This document shows positions 6,482-14,457 of a stretch of 21,188 nt of DNA, in pieces (the stretch's first letter is position 1; every line of letters begins with the position of its first letter). The translations under genes and the position numbers were made by a program. The DNA comes from Sphingobacteriales bacterium (GTDB lineage Bacteria > Bacteroidota > Bacteroidia > Chitinophagales > Chitinophagaceae): assembly GCA_947463665.1 (NCBI GenBank), contig CANHUD010000012.1:1-21188 (forward strand), in the 5' to 3' direction. The notes beneath the pieces are model-generated. The model made no database searches. It had not been told where the DNA came from and worked only from the letters and a program-made list of their open reading frames with translations.

Positions 6482-7474
6482 ATGAGAAAGAAAATAATTG
6501 CTGCTCTTCAGTATACTTTCTTTCTGGGATTAGGGTTAATCCTGCTATGGTACAGCAGCAGAAATCTCACCCGGGAAGAACTGGATATGATGAAAAAGTC
6601 TATTCAGGGGGCTGAATACTGGGTTGCCATTCCCGCGGCGATTGTGTTTATTGCGAGTCATTATAGCAGAGCCATACGATGGAAAATTTTGATGGAACCG
6701 CTGGGTTTTAACCCGAGTACCCGGAACACCTTCATAGCGGTAATGCTCAGTTATTTTTTCAACCTGCTTGTGCCAAGGTTAGGTGAGGTAATGAAATGTA
6801 CGTTACTGGCCAAATATGAAAATGCTCCTGTTGATAAATTAGTGGGTACGATGGTGGCAGAGAGGGCGATGGATGTGATCAGTCTTTTTGTGGTTATTTT
6901 AATAACGCTTGTATTTCAGATAGACTTACTGGGTCAGTTTGCCCGGACTGAGTATGGACATCTTCTGAATTTCCGATTCGATCCCATGAGCGCAGGAGTG
7001 GTCTTACTTATTTTTGTAGGTACCTTTTTTAGCATACGCTTCTTCCTCATCCGCTATGCGCACATAGCAGTTATACAGAAATCAAGATCTGTTCTCTCGG
7101 GTGTTTGGGTAGGGCTGACCAGTATCCGGTATTTGAAGAAAAAGAAGGAGTTTTTTTTTCATTCTGTTTTCATCTGGGCTATGTATCTGATGGGGATTCG
7201 ACTAGGATTTCTTGCAATGGATTCCGTAGAACACCTTGGAATATTTCCGGCATTCACCATTTTGTCATTTGGTAGTCTGGCTATGATTGTAACCCAGGGT
7301 GGTATTGGTGCTTATCAGCTTGCTGTTCAAAATACACTAACCCTTTATGGTATCAATGCCGTTCAGGGACTAGCATTTGGCTGGTTACTGTGGCTATTTC
7401 AGACTTTGCTAATCATTTTTACGGGAATTATTCTTCTCATACTGCTTCCCTTGTTAAATAAGCCCCGAAAATGA
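6482..7474 (+). CDS. Flippase-like multi-pass membrane protein (LPG synthase TM / UPF0104 family)
   Basis: About 330 residues with roughly eight hydrophobic segments, matching the lysylphosphatidylglycerol synthase transmembrane family (PF03706, 'flippase-like'). Diagnostic features are the motif NLLVPRLGEVMKCTLLAKYE after the third helix (the family's P-R-x-GE) and VTQGGIGAYQLAV near helix seven. The synthetase domain of MprF is absent, so lysyl-PG synthesis is not implied; the family is generally thought to move lipid-linked substrates. TTG at 6479 immediately precedes ATG at 6482, and I prefer the ATG. It overlaps rfaE2 by 4 nt (ATGA), so the two are translationally coupled, pointing to a role linked to LPS or another envelope glycolipid. 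A run of nine T residues at 7151-7159 encodes three Phe. The substrate is unknown. Confidence 0.85.
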   Translation: MRKKIIAALQYTFFLGLGLILLWYSSRNLTREELDMMKKSIQGAEYWVAIPAAIVFIASHYSRAIRWKILMEPLGFNPSTRNTFIAVMLSYFFNLLVPRLGEVMKCTLLAKYENAPVDKLVGTMVAERAMDVISLFVVILITLVFQIDLLGQFARTEYGHLLNFRFDPMSAGVVLLIFVGTFFSIRFFLIRYAHIAVIQKSRSVLSGVWVGLTSIRYLKKKKEFFFHSVFIWAMYLMGIRLGFLAMDSVEHLGIFPAFTILSFGSLAMIVTQGGIGAYQLAVQNTLTLYGINAVQGLAFGWLLWLFQTLLIIFTGIILLILLPLLNKPRK

Positions 7475-7962
7475 AATTTCCAGAAAAAATTAAGGATAAA
7501 ATATTCTCAACAGATGCATTGTCTCAACAATGTAAATTGTGGAAAAATCAGGGTTCTTCGCTGGTTTTCACCAATGGTTGTTTTGATATTCTACACAGGG
7601 GACATATGGAAATATTGTCTCATGCGGCAGGGTTGGGAGATAAACTCATCGTTGCATTGAATACCGATGCCTCTGTAAAGCGCCTTAAAGGTGAACAGCG
7701 TCCGGTGAATGATGAGGCTTTTCGAAGTTATATGATGGCCTCGCTTGAAATCGTAGATGCTGTTGTACTTTTTGATGAATCTACTCCTGCAGAGCTGATT
7801 CGAACGCTGACACCCAATGTGCTGGTAAAAGGTGGCGATTACCAAGCCGATCAGATTGTGGGTGCAGATCATGTAGTGCAACAGGGGGGGCGGGTTTGTG
7901 TAGTTCCTTTTGTTACAGGTTACTCCACCACTGGATTGATTGATAAAATCCGGCAGTTGTAA
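7471..7962 (+). CDS. rfaE2: D-glycero-beta-D-manno-heptose 1-phosphate adenylyltransferase
   Basis: This 163-residue nucleotidyltransferase should transfer AMP from ATP to heptose 1-phosphate, giving ADP-heptose precursor for the LPS inner core. It corresponds to the C-terminal domain of bifunctional HldE/RfaE; the sugar kinase domain is not fused. Key motifs are FTNGCFDILHRGHMEIL (the HxGH nucleotide-binding site), RLKGEQRPVNDE, LVKGGDY, and the C-terminal GYSTTGLIDKI, equivalent to the STT/K element. The ATG overlaps the stop of the flippase-like gene. A run of seven G residues (7884-7890) lies in the Gly-Gly codons near the end of the gene. Specificity for heptose rather than glycerol 3-phosphate or another sugar is inferred from these motifs; the heptose kinase gene is not in the window. 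Confidence 0.88.
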   Translation: MKFPEKIKDKIFSTDALSQQCKLWKNQGSSLVFTNGCFDILHRGHMEILSHAAGLGDKLIVALNTDASVKRLKGEQRPVNDEAFRSYMMASLEIVDAVVLFDESTPAELIRTLTPNVLVKGGDYQADQIVGADHVVQQGGRVCVVPFVTGYSTTGLIDKIRQL

Positions 7963-7975
7963 GAAAAACTTAACA

Positions 7976-8004
7976 TTGCAAGGAAGGGTAGTTTGCTATA
8001 TTTA
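7976..8004 (+). promoter_or_regulatory. ppk1 promoter
   Basis: TTG at 7976-7978 and TATATTTA at 7997-8004 are separated by 18 nt, fitting the Bacteroidota TTG-N17-19-TAnnTTTG promoter with one mismatch. The ATG at 8010 follows by only 5 nt, which predicts a transcript with essentially no leader. Confidence 0.65.
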
Positions 8005-8009
8005 CCTAT

Positions 8010-10106
8010 ATGGTAAGGCAGCAAAAGAATAAAGTCGGCTATCAGCTAATACCCCGGGATATTAGCTGGCTTTCTTTTAATGCACGTGTATTGCAGGAAG
8101 CAGCAGATCAGTCGGTTCCCCTGCGGGAGAGAATAAAATTTTTAGGTATTTTTTCAAACAATCTTGACGAATTTTTCAGAGTGCGGGTGGCAGCTCTGAA
8201 GAGAATGATGAAATATGGCGCCAAAAAGGTGATGCATATTGAAGATTCTCCACAGACTATCCTGGATCAGATCCAGCGAATTGTTTTGCAACAGCAAAAT
8301 GAATTTAATCGCATCTGGGATGAAATTCTTCAGGCGTTAAACAAACGTCATATTTTTCTGCTGAATGAAAAAGAACTGAATAAGCAGCAGCAGGCATTTG
8401 TAATAGATTTTTTTGAAAAAGAAATACGGTCATCGGTTATTCCATTGATGATTGAGAGCATTCCATCGTTTCCGTATCTGAGAGAAAAGTCAATTTACCT
8501 GGCTATTGTAATGTCCCGGAAAAAATCTGCCTATGATCGAAAGTATGCCTTAATTGAAGTTCCTACCCGATCGGTTTCCAGATTCGTAGAGTTACCCTCC
8601 CCTACCCGCAAAGAAAAATATATCATCCTGCTGGAAGATGTAATCAGATTCTGTTTGCCGACTATTTTCTCCTATTTTGGTTTTGATCATTATCAGGCAA
8701 ATGTTGTAAAAGTGACCAAAGATGCTGAATTCGATCTTGATTATGAGGATGCAGGAAGTTATTCTGAGAAAATATTAAAAGGAATTCGGGACAGGCGAAA
8801 GGGTAAGCCAGTTCGTTTCATCTATGACAAGGAGATTGATCCTGCCTTACTAGATTACCTGACTCGCCGTATGGGTCTTTCTAAAAAGGATCTCATTATA
8901 CCGGGTGGAAGAATCCATAATTTTAAACATTTCATGGATTTTCCTTCGCATGTAGTTCCAACCAACGAAGAGCACCGAAGTGCTTTCATTCATCCCCAGT
9001 TGAGAGACGTAAAGCGCGTAACCGATGTGGTATTAAAAAAAGATATCCTATTACATTTCCCCTATCATTCATTTGATCCTGTTATTGATTTATTAAGGGA
9101 GGCTGCGATTGATCCGGAAGTGAGTTCTATAAAAATTACGGCGTACCGTCTGGCAGAACAATCGAAAGTGATCAATACCCTTATTAATGCTGTCAGAAAT
9201 GGTAAAGATGTAACGGTAATGCTTGAACTCCGGGCCCGATTTGATGAAGAACGAAATCTTGAATGGAAACAAATACTGGAAGAGGAAGGGGTGAAAGTAG
9301 TACTGGGTATGCCCAATGAAAAAGTACATGCTAAAATCTGCGTTGTTCGTAAACGAACGAATAACCGAATCGTCCATTATGGATTTGTTAGTACCGGTAA
9401 TCTGAATGAAAAAACAGCCAGATTTTATGGTGACACCTGTCTCCTCACTGCCAATAAGCAGCTTATGGCTGATATCAATAGGGTATTTATGTATCTGGAA
9501 AAGCCAAAAAGCGGCCAGAAATACCTGAAACTTTGCAAAACTTTGGTGATTGCTCCCACAGGCATGCGCGAGTGCTTATCGGAAATGATACATTCGGAAA
9601 TAAAAAATGCCCGTAATGGTCTGCCCGCATCTATTGGTCTTAAATTGAATTCATTATCTGATCCGCTGCTTATCGGGCTCCTGTATGATGCAGCTGAAGC
9701 AGGTGTGACTGTTCAACTGGTTATCAGGGGAATTTTCTGCTGTATGCAACAAAATAATCAGAAAAGTCCTGCACTATCAGCAGTCAGTATCATTGATGAA
9801 TACCTGGAGCATGCCCGCTGGATGATTTTTCATAACAATGGTGATCCGGCGGTTTTACTTTCTTCAGCAGACTGGATGGTTAGAAATCTTGATCATCGCG
9901 TAGAAGTTGCCTGCCCGATTCTGTCATCGTCCCTGAAACAAGAAATTATCGATCTGTTTAACATACAGCTAAAAGACAACATTAAGGCCAGAAAGCTGAA
10001 TGCCCGTTTGGAAAATGAATATGTTAGGATGCCCGGAAAGAAACTGCGTTCACAGATCGAAATGTATCATTATCTGTATAACAGGTCGCTTAAATTGAAG
10101 GATTAA
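8010..10106 (+). CDS. ppk1: Polyphosphate kinase 1
   Basis: PPK1 polymerises the gamma-phosphate of ATP reversibly into inorganic polyphosphate. The 698-residue length matches E. coli (688). The N-terminal domain opens with RDISWLSFNARVLQEA; the two C-terminal phospholipase-D-like domains carry KVHAKI with His440, equivalent to the autophosphorylated His435 of E. coli, and later EYLEHARWMIFHN (His601 and His608) followed by SADWMVRNLDHRVEVACPI, the second active-site block. The start at 8010 is fixed by the promoter only 5 nt upstream and the absence of another Met before the conserved N-terminus. Exopolyphosphatase follows 48 nt downstream, so polymer synthesis and breakdown are encoded side by side. 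All key residues are intact and I see no frameshift. Confidence 0.97.
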   Translation: MVRQQKNKVGYQLIPRDISWLSFNARVLQEAADQSVPLRERIKFLGIFSNNLDEFFRVRVAALKRMMKYGAKKVMHIEDSPQTILDQIQRIVLQQQNEFNRIWDEILQALNKRHIFLLNEKELNKQQQAFVIDFFEKEIRSSVIPLMIESIPSFPYLREKSIYLAIVMSRKKSAYDRKYALIEVPTRSVSRFVELPSPTRKEKYIILLEDVIRFCLPTIFSYFGFDHYQANVVKVTKDAEFDLDYEDAGSYSEKILKGIRDRRKGKPVRFIYDKEIDPALLDYLTRRMGLSKKDLIIPGGRIHNFKHFMDFPSHVVPTNEEHRSAFIHPQLRDVKRVTDVVLKKDILLHFPYHSFDPVIDLLREAAIDPEVSSIKITAYRLAEQSKVINTLINAVRNGKDVTVMLELRARFDEERNLEWKQILEEEGVKVVLGMPNEKVHAKICVVRKRTNNRIVHYGFVSTGNLNEKTARFYGDTCLLTANKQLMADINRVFMYLEKPKSGQKYLKLCKTLVIAPTGMRECLSEMIHSEIKNARNGLPASIGLKLNSLSDPLLIGLLYDAAEAGVTVQLVIRGIFCCMQQNNQKSPALSAVSIIDEYLEHARWMIFHNNGDPAVLLSSADWMVRNLDHRVEVACPILSSSLKQEIIDLFNIQLKDNIKARKLNARLENEYVRMPGKKLRSQIEMYHYLYNRSLKLKD

Positions 10107-10110
10107 CTGT

Positions 10111-10138
10111 TTGATGTCGGCAGATTGTAATAATATTG
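10111..10138 (+). promoter_or_regulatory. Possible ppx promoter between ppk1 and ppx
   Basis: TTG at 10111-10113 and TAATATTG at 10131-10138 are 17 nt apart; the -7 box differs from TAnnTTTG at one position. The start codon of ppx lies 16 nt downstream. ppx might therefore be transcribed both from ppk1 and on its own. Confidence 0.4.
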
Positions 10139-10154
10139 TGGTAATAAGAAGACA

Positions 10155-11057
10155 TTGAATTTAGCGGCTATTGATATTGGGAGCAATGCAGCCCGTTTGT
10201 TAATCTCAGAAGTAGAAGTAAATGATACGGGCATACCGGATTTCAGGAAGTTGAATCTTGTACGTGTGCCTTTGCGATTGGGATTTGACGTTTTTGAGTC
10301 TGGCAGGATATCGGAAGAAAAAACAGGTATGCTTCTACATACTATGAGTGCCTTTGCTCATTTGCTGAAGGCTTATCAGGTAATGAAGGTAAAGGCCTGT
10401 GCTACCTCTGCCATGCGTGATGCATCGAATGCGCTGCAAATTCTTGAACTAGTCAGAAAAAGGACAGGTATTGAGATAGAGGTGATAAGCGGAGATCTGG
10501 AAGCATCACTCATTTTCGAGAATCACATTGCAGAACAGCTAAGCAAAGAAAATGCCTATCTCTATATTGACGTGGGCGGTGGAAGTACAGAGCTGACTTT
10601 TTTTAACCAGGGCAAAGTTTTGGCCAAAAAATCATTTGATATTGGTACAATCCGACTGCTAAAAAATCAGGTTAACGATGGCAGCTGGGATGAATTAAAG
10701 GAAATGATCAAACAATCCTCCAAAGGATTAAAAAATATAATCGCTATAGGCTCAGGAGGAAATATCAATAAGGTTTTTTCCCTCTCCAAACGAAAAGACG
10801 GCAAACCTTTGCCTGTCGAACTTTTAAAGGATTATTACAAGGAATTAAGCAGTTATTCAGTAGAAGAACGAATGTCAATGTACAAGTTAAGGGAGGATCG
10901 TGCAGATGTAATTGTGCCTGCTTTGTTCATCTATCTCAATGTAATGCGCTGGGCAGATGCTGCTGAAATCATTGTACCCAAAATTGGGTTGGCAGACGGC
11001 CTGATCCGGCATTTGTACGAAGAGCTTCAGCAGCAAAACGAAAAATCCGTTATTTAA
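10155..11057 (+). CDS. ppx: Exopolyphosphatase / Ppx-GppA phosphatase
   Basis: This 300-residue ASKHA-fold phosphatase should remove terminal phosphates from polyphosphate and/or pppGpp. Motifs seen: AAIDIGSNAARLLI (phosphate 1 loop) at the N-terminus, CATSAMRDASNA, YIDVGGGSTELTFF (phosphate 2 loop), and AIGSGGNINKVF. The C-terminal HD-like domains found in ~500-residue enterobacterial Ppx/GppA are absent, so this is the short two-domain form. The start is TTG at 10155: the in-frame stop TAA at 10131 and the lack of any ATG/GTG in between leave no other choice, and the conserved N-terminal strand begins 3 residues later. Its place beside ppk1 favours polyphosphate as substrate over pppGpp, but the two activities cannot be told apart by sequence. 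Confidence 0.9.
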   Translation: MNLAAIDIGSNAARLLISEVEVNDTGIPDFRKLNLVRVPLRLGFDVFESGRISEEKTGMLLHTMSAFAHLLKAYQVMKVKACATSAMRDASNALQILELVRKRTGIEIEVISGDLEASLIFENHIAEQLSKENAYLYIDVGGGSTELTFFNQGKVLAKKSFDIGTIRLLKNQVNDGSWDELKEMIKQSSKGLKNIIAIGSGGNINKVFSLSKRKDGKPLPVELLKDYYKELSSYSVEERMSMYKLREDRADVIVPALFIYLNVMRWADAAEIIVPKIGLADGLIRHLYEELQQQNEKSVI

Positions 11058-11118
11058 TTTATTGATATAAACGATACACCGGTTTTTGTGTTAATTTGAC
11101 GTAGTAAATTGTCATTAC

Positions 11119-12642
11119 ATGGATTTTCTTGAAAAGCTAGGCATTCAGGCGCACAATCAGGGCCTTTCAACTGGTCATCATTGGTTCGGTTCAACCGGGA
11201 AATTATGTACTTCAATATCTCCGGTGGATGGTTTGCCGATCGCTTCCGTGTTTATGGCCGATCAGGATGTTTATGACTCCACCGTTCAGAAAGCAGCACA
11301 AGCATTTTCAGAATGGAAAAACTGGCCTGCTCCCAAACGAGGAGAGATTATTCGCCAGCTGGGTCAAAAACTTCGTGAATATAAAGATCCGCTTGGCAGA
11401 CTTGTTTCCTGGGAAATGGGGAAAAGTCTGCAGGAGGGGTTGGGTGAAGTACAGGAAATGATTGACATATGCGACTTCGCAGTTGGTTTGTCGAGACAAT
11501 TATATGGCTTAACCATGCACAGTGAAAGGCCTGCACATCGTATGTATGAACAGTGGCATCCATTAGGCATCGTGGGTATCATCTCTGCATTCAATTTCCC
11601 TGTTGCAGTATGGAGCTGGAATGCTGCCATTGCCTGGGTATGTGGCAATGTTTGCATCTGGAAGCCTTCAGAAAAAACACCTCTTTGTGCCATTGCCTGT
11701 CAGAAAATTACAGCAGAAGTTTTTCATGAAAATGCTGTTCCGGAAGGAGTCTCCTGTCTAATTGTGGGAGATCGGCAGGTTGGTGAATGGCTAACCGCCG
11801 ACCATCGTATACCGTTGCTTTCTGCAACAGGGTCTACCCGTATGGGAAAAGAAGTGGGTGCCTCAGTGGCAGCGCGATTGGGTAAATCTCTGCTTGAACT
11901 TGGAGGAAACAATGCCATTATTGTTTCTGACAAGGCAGATCTTGATATGGCAGTAATGGCTGCAGTTTTCGGAGCAGTAGGCACGGCTGGTCAGCGCTGT
12001 ACAACTACCCGAAGACTGATCATTCATGAACAGATTTACCAGTCGTTTATTGATCGTCTTGTTCGGGCCTATGGTCAGCTGAGAATTGGAAATCCTCTGG
12101 AAACAGGTGTTCATGCAGGTCCACTGATCGATAAAGATGCAGTAGAAAATTACAGAAGAAGCGTTCAGCAATGTCGGGAGCAGGGAGGACATTTTCTGGT
12201 TGAACCAGAAATACTTTCCGGAGAAGGCTATGAAAGTGGTTGTTACGTTCGACCATGCATTGCAGCCGTACAACATGATTTTCCAATCGTATGGACAGAA
12301 ACTTTTGCGCCAATTCTATATGTTATGAAATACAATGAACTGGATGAGGCCATTCGTATCCAGAACGAAGTACCACAGGGGCTTTCTTCCGCTATCATGA
12401 CTCTGGATATGAGAGAGGCCGAACGATTTCTTTCTGTAAATGGAAGTGATTGTGGGATTGCCAATGTGAATATTGGAACAAGCGGTGCTGAAATAGGCGG
12501 CGCATTTGGGGGGGAAAAAGAAACAGGCGGCGGAAGGGAAAGCGGCAGTGATGCATGGAAAGCCTATATGCGCAGGCAAACCAATACCATAAACTATTCA
12601 ACTCAGTTGCCTCTGGCACAAGGGATTCGTTTCGAGTGGTGA
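11119..12642 (+). CDS. amaB: ALDH7-type aldehyde dehydrogenase (aminoadipate-semialdehyde / piperideine-6-carboxylate dehydrogenase)
   Basis: This 507-residue NAD(P)-dependent aldehyde dehydrogenase has the full catalytic set: SATGSTRMGKEV in the cofactor site, Glu260 in LLELGGNN, and the nucleophile Cys294 in GTAGQRCTT, with the usual spacing of 34. The C-terminal stretch GGAFGGEKETGGGRESGSDAW and the overall sequence resemble the ALDH7 (antiquitin) group, whose bacterial members (Pcd/AmaB) oxidise 2-aminoadipate 6-semialdehyde in lysine breakdown. It stands alone between ppx and a subtilase gene; no lysine aminotransferase gene is nearby, so the substrate is inferred from family resemblance only. 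There is a G7 run at 12508-12514 inside the Gly-rich C-terminal motif. The ALDH call is certain, the subfamily fairly so. Confidence 0.88.
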   Translation: MDFLEKLGIQAHNQGLSTGHHWFGSTGKLCTSISPVDGLPIASVFMADQDVYDSTVQKAAQAFSEWKNWPAPKRGEIIRQLGQKLREYKDPLGRLVSWEMGKSLQEGLGEVQEMIDICDFAVGLSRQLYGLTMHSERPAHRMYEQWHPLGIVGIISAFNFPVAVWSWNAAIAWVCGNVCIWKPSEKTPLCAIACQKITAEVFHENAVPEGVSCLIVGDRQVGEWLTADHRIPLLSATGSTRMGKEVGASVAARLGKSLLELGGNNAIIVSDKADLDMAVMAAVFGAVGTAGQRCTTTRRLIIHEQIYQSFIDRLVRAYGQLRIGNPLETGVHAGPLIDKDAVENYRRSVQQCREQGGHFLVEPEILSGEGYESGCYVRPCIAAVQHDFPIVWTETFAPILYVMKYNELDEAIRIQNEVPQGLSSAIMTLDMREAERFLSVNGSDCGIANVNIGTSGAEIGGAFGGEKETGGGRESGSDAWKAYMRRQTNTINYSTQLPLAQGIRFEW

Positions 12643-12703
12643 ATCTAGAACCCTGTCAGTCTTTTTTTACATTTCAGCAACATCCGGTTAAATGCAGAGG
12701 ATG

Positions 12704-12711
12704 TATCTTTA
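12704..12711 (+). promoter_or_regulatory. Possible -7 element of the subtilase gene
   Basis: TATCTTTA resembles TAnnTTTG (one mismatch) and sits 15 nt before the ATG at 12727. No TTG is found at the right distance upstream, so this is a weak call. Confidence 0.35.
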
Positions 12712-12726
12712 AATAAACATACTTGT

Positions 12727-14454
12727 ATGTATAAAGCAGGTTTTATTCTTTTTTTGTTGATTGGCAGCATTTCTCTGGCAGCACAGACAGCAGCCGACGG
12801 TCCTACCCCCAAAGACTGGCATATGCTGGATCCTGAGGTGGATCGATTCTATGGTATTGGAGTGGAAAAGGTTTACCAGACAATACTTCAAAACAAACCT
12901 GCCAAAAAGGAAGTGGTCGTAGCCGTAATTGATTCGGGAATCGATACAACGCATGAGGACCTAAAACCAGTTCTTTGGCGGAATAAAAAAGAAATACCTG
13001 GTAACGGAATAGACGATGACCAGAATGGATACGTGGATGATATTCATGGCTGGAATTTTCTTGGTGGAAAAGATGGCAGAAACGTCGGGAAAGACAGTTA
13101 CGAAGGGGCAAGGGTGTATCATGGGCTTCGTCCGGTTTTTGAATTGGTAACAGATAGCAGCCAGCTTTCTCCAAGGGAAAGAGTTCAGTTTAAGCAATAT
13201 CTGAGGGCAAAAGCAATTATACAGGAACAGGCGAAAGAAGCGTCCATGTTTGTGATGATGTGGAAAGGTATGATGGACCGCCTGCCCCGTGCAGATAGCA
13301 TTCTGAGGGCATCCTGGGGTAAAAGCGTTTACAACGGTGATCTTCTGCAGACTTTCAGCCCTGCTAATGCAGAACAGCAAAAAGCCAAAACAATTATGCT
13401 TGGACTATTTCAAAGTATTGCAGAGAGCGGTGATGACGGATCAGCTTATACCAATGTAAAGCTAATTAAAGAAATTACAGATTACTATGAAAGTAAGCAG
13501 CGCCAGCTAGATGGCGCCAATACCCCTCCTCCACCCTATCGTCAGGAAATTGTTCAGGATAACTACAATGACCCCAATGATCGTTTTTACGGAAACAATG
13601 ATATAATGGGTCCTGACCCAGCGCACGGTACACATGTTGCCGGTATCATTGCTGCCAATAGGAATAATAAAGAAGGCATCAAAGGGATAGCAGACAAGGT
13701 TAGTATAATGGTTTTACGTGCAGTTCCGGATGGGGATGAACACGATAAGGATATTGCAAATGCCATCAGATATGCAGTGGACAATGGAGCCAAGGTTATC
13801 AATATGAGTTTTGGTAAAAGTTTTTCTCCACATAAACATTGGGTGGATCAAGCCGTTCAATATGCAGAAAGCAACGGGGTATTATTAATACATGCGGCGG
13901 GAAATGACTCTAAAAATCTGGATTCTGCAGAAAATTATCCCAACCCCAATCTTCTTGAACAAAAGAGAGTTGCTACCAATTGGATAACGGTAGGTGCAAG
14001 TGGTGCAACGGCGGAAAAGCTGGCAGCTAATTTTTCCAACTACAGTAACAGCCAGGTAGATGTTTTTGCGCCTGGTGCCTCTATTTATTCTTCTGTTCCG
14101 GGTGGCAACAACTATGATGTTCAAAGTGGAACGAGTATGGCCAGCCCGGTAGTAGCAGGTCTTGCAGCTCTTATCCTGAGCCGCTTTCCGGAACTTACCC
14201 CTGCACAGGTTAAATTGTCAATTGAGAAGTCCACCTTACCGATTTCAATTGATGTGCTTTTACCAGACGCAAATGGAGAATCGTTTGCTAAAGTTCCATT
14301 TTCTCAACTTTGTAAAACCGGAGGTGTGGTAAATGCGCCCGGGGCGGTAAACTACGCAGAAACATTAGCATCTACACCGGAAACTAAAAAAACTGTAAAG
14401 CCTTCAAAGCCAGTAGAAGTGAAACCAGCCATTAAAAAAACTCCAAAAGGATAG
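12727..14454 (+). CDS. Secreted S8 family serine peptidase (subtilase)
   Basis: This 575-residue subtilase has an N-terminal signal peptide (MYKAGFILFLLIGSISLAAQ; a Cys-less signal peptidase I type). The catalytic triad is complete: Asp69 in VVAVIDSGIDTTHEDLK, His300 in HGTHVAGIIAANRNN, Ser470 in SGTSMASPVVAGLAALIL, with the oxyanion Asn393 in HAAGNDS. Asp and His are 231 residues apart, against 32 in subtilisin. The insert (about residues 85-290) is charged and partly helical, with a Pro-rich patch NTPPPPYRQEI just before the His block. The Lys/Pro-rich tail (about residues 550-575) has no obvious secretion-domain motif. A classic propeptide is not evident between the signal peptide and the Asp block. 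The protein is probably periplasmic or exported. The DinB-like gene follows after 3 nt. Confidence 0.93.
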   Translation: MYKAGFILFLLIGSISLAAQTAADGPTPKDWHMLDPEVDRFYGIGVEKVYQTILQNKPAKKEVVVAVIDSGIDTTHEDLKPVLWRNKKEIPGNGIDDDQNGYVDDIHGWNFLGGKDGRNVGKDSYEGARVYHGLRPVFELVTDSSQLSPRERVQFKQYLRAKAIIQEQAKEASMFVMMWKGMMDRLPRADSILRASWGKSVYNGDLLQTFSPANAEQQKAKTIMLGLFQSIAESGDDGSAYTNVKLIKEITDYYESKQRQLDGANTPPPPYRQEIVQDNYNDPNDRFYGNNDIMGPDPAHGTHVAGIIAANRNNKEGIKGIADKVSIMVLRAVPDGDEHDKDIANAIRYAVDNGAKVINMSFGKSFSPHKHWVDQAVQYAESNGVLLIHAAGNDSKNLDSAENYPNPNLLEQKRVATNWITVGASGATAEKLAANFSNYSNSQVDVFAPGASIYSSVPGGNNYDVQSGTSMASPVVAGLAALILSRFPELTPAQVKLSIEKSTLPISIDVLLPDANGESFAKVPFSQLCKTGGVVNAPGAVNYAETLASTPETKKTVKPSKPVEVKPAIKKTPKG

Positions 14455-14457
14455 AAA

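Noticed and set aside
11308..12619. Several long minus-strand open frames opposite the aldehyde dehydrogenase gene
   Set aside because: They are antisense shadows of a clearly conserved gene, and none shows a recognisable domain or its own promoter.
12643..12726. Possible terminator after the aldehyde dehydrogenase gene
   Set aside because: There is a run of T residues (about 12661-12668) but no convincing GC-rich hairpin before it.
12803..13380. Minus-strand open frames of 123 and 139 codons opposite the subtilase gene
   Set aside because: Composition (His/Phe/Cys-rich) is what reverse translation of the coding strand gives; no domain or start signal.
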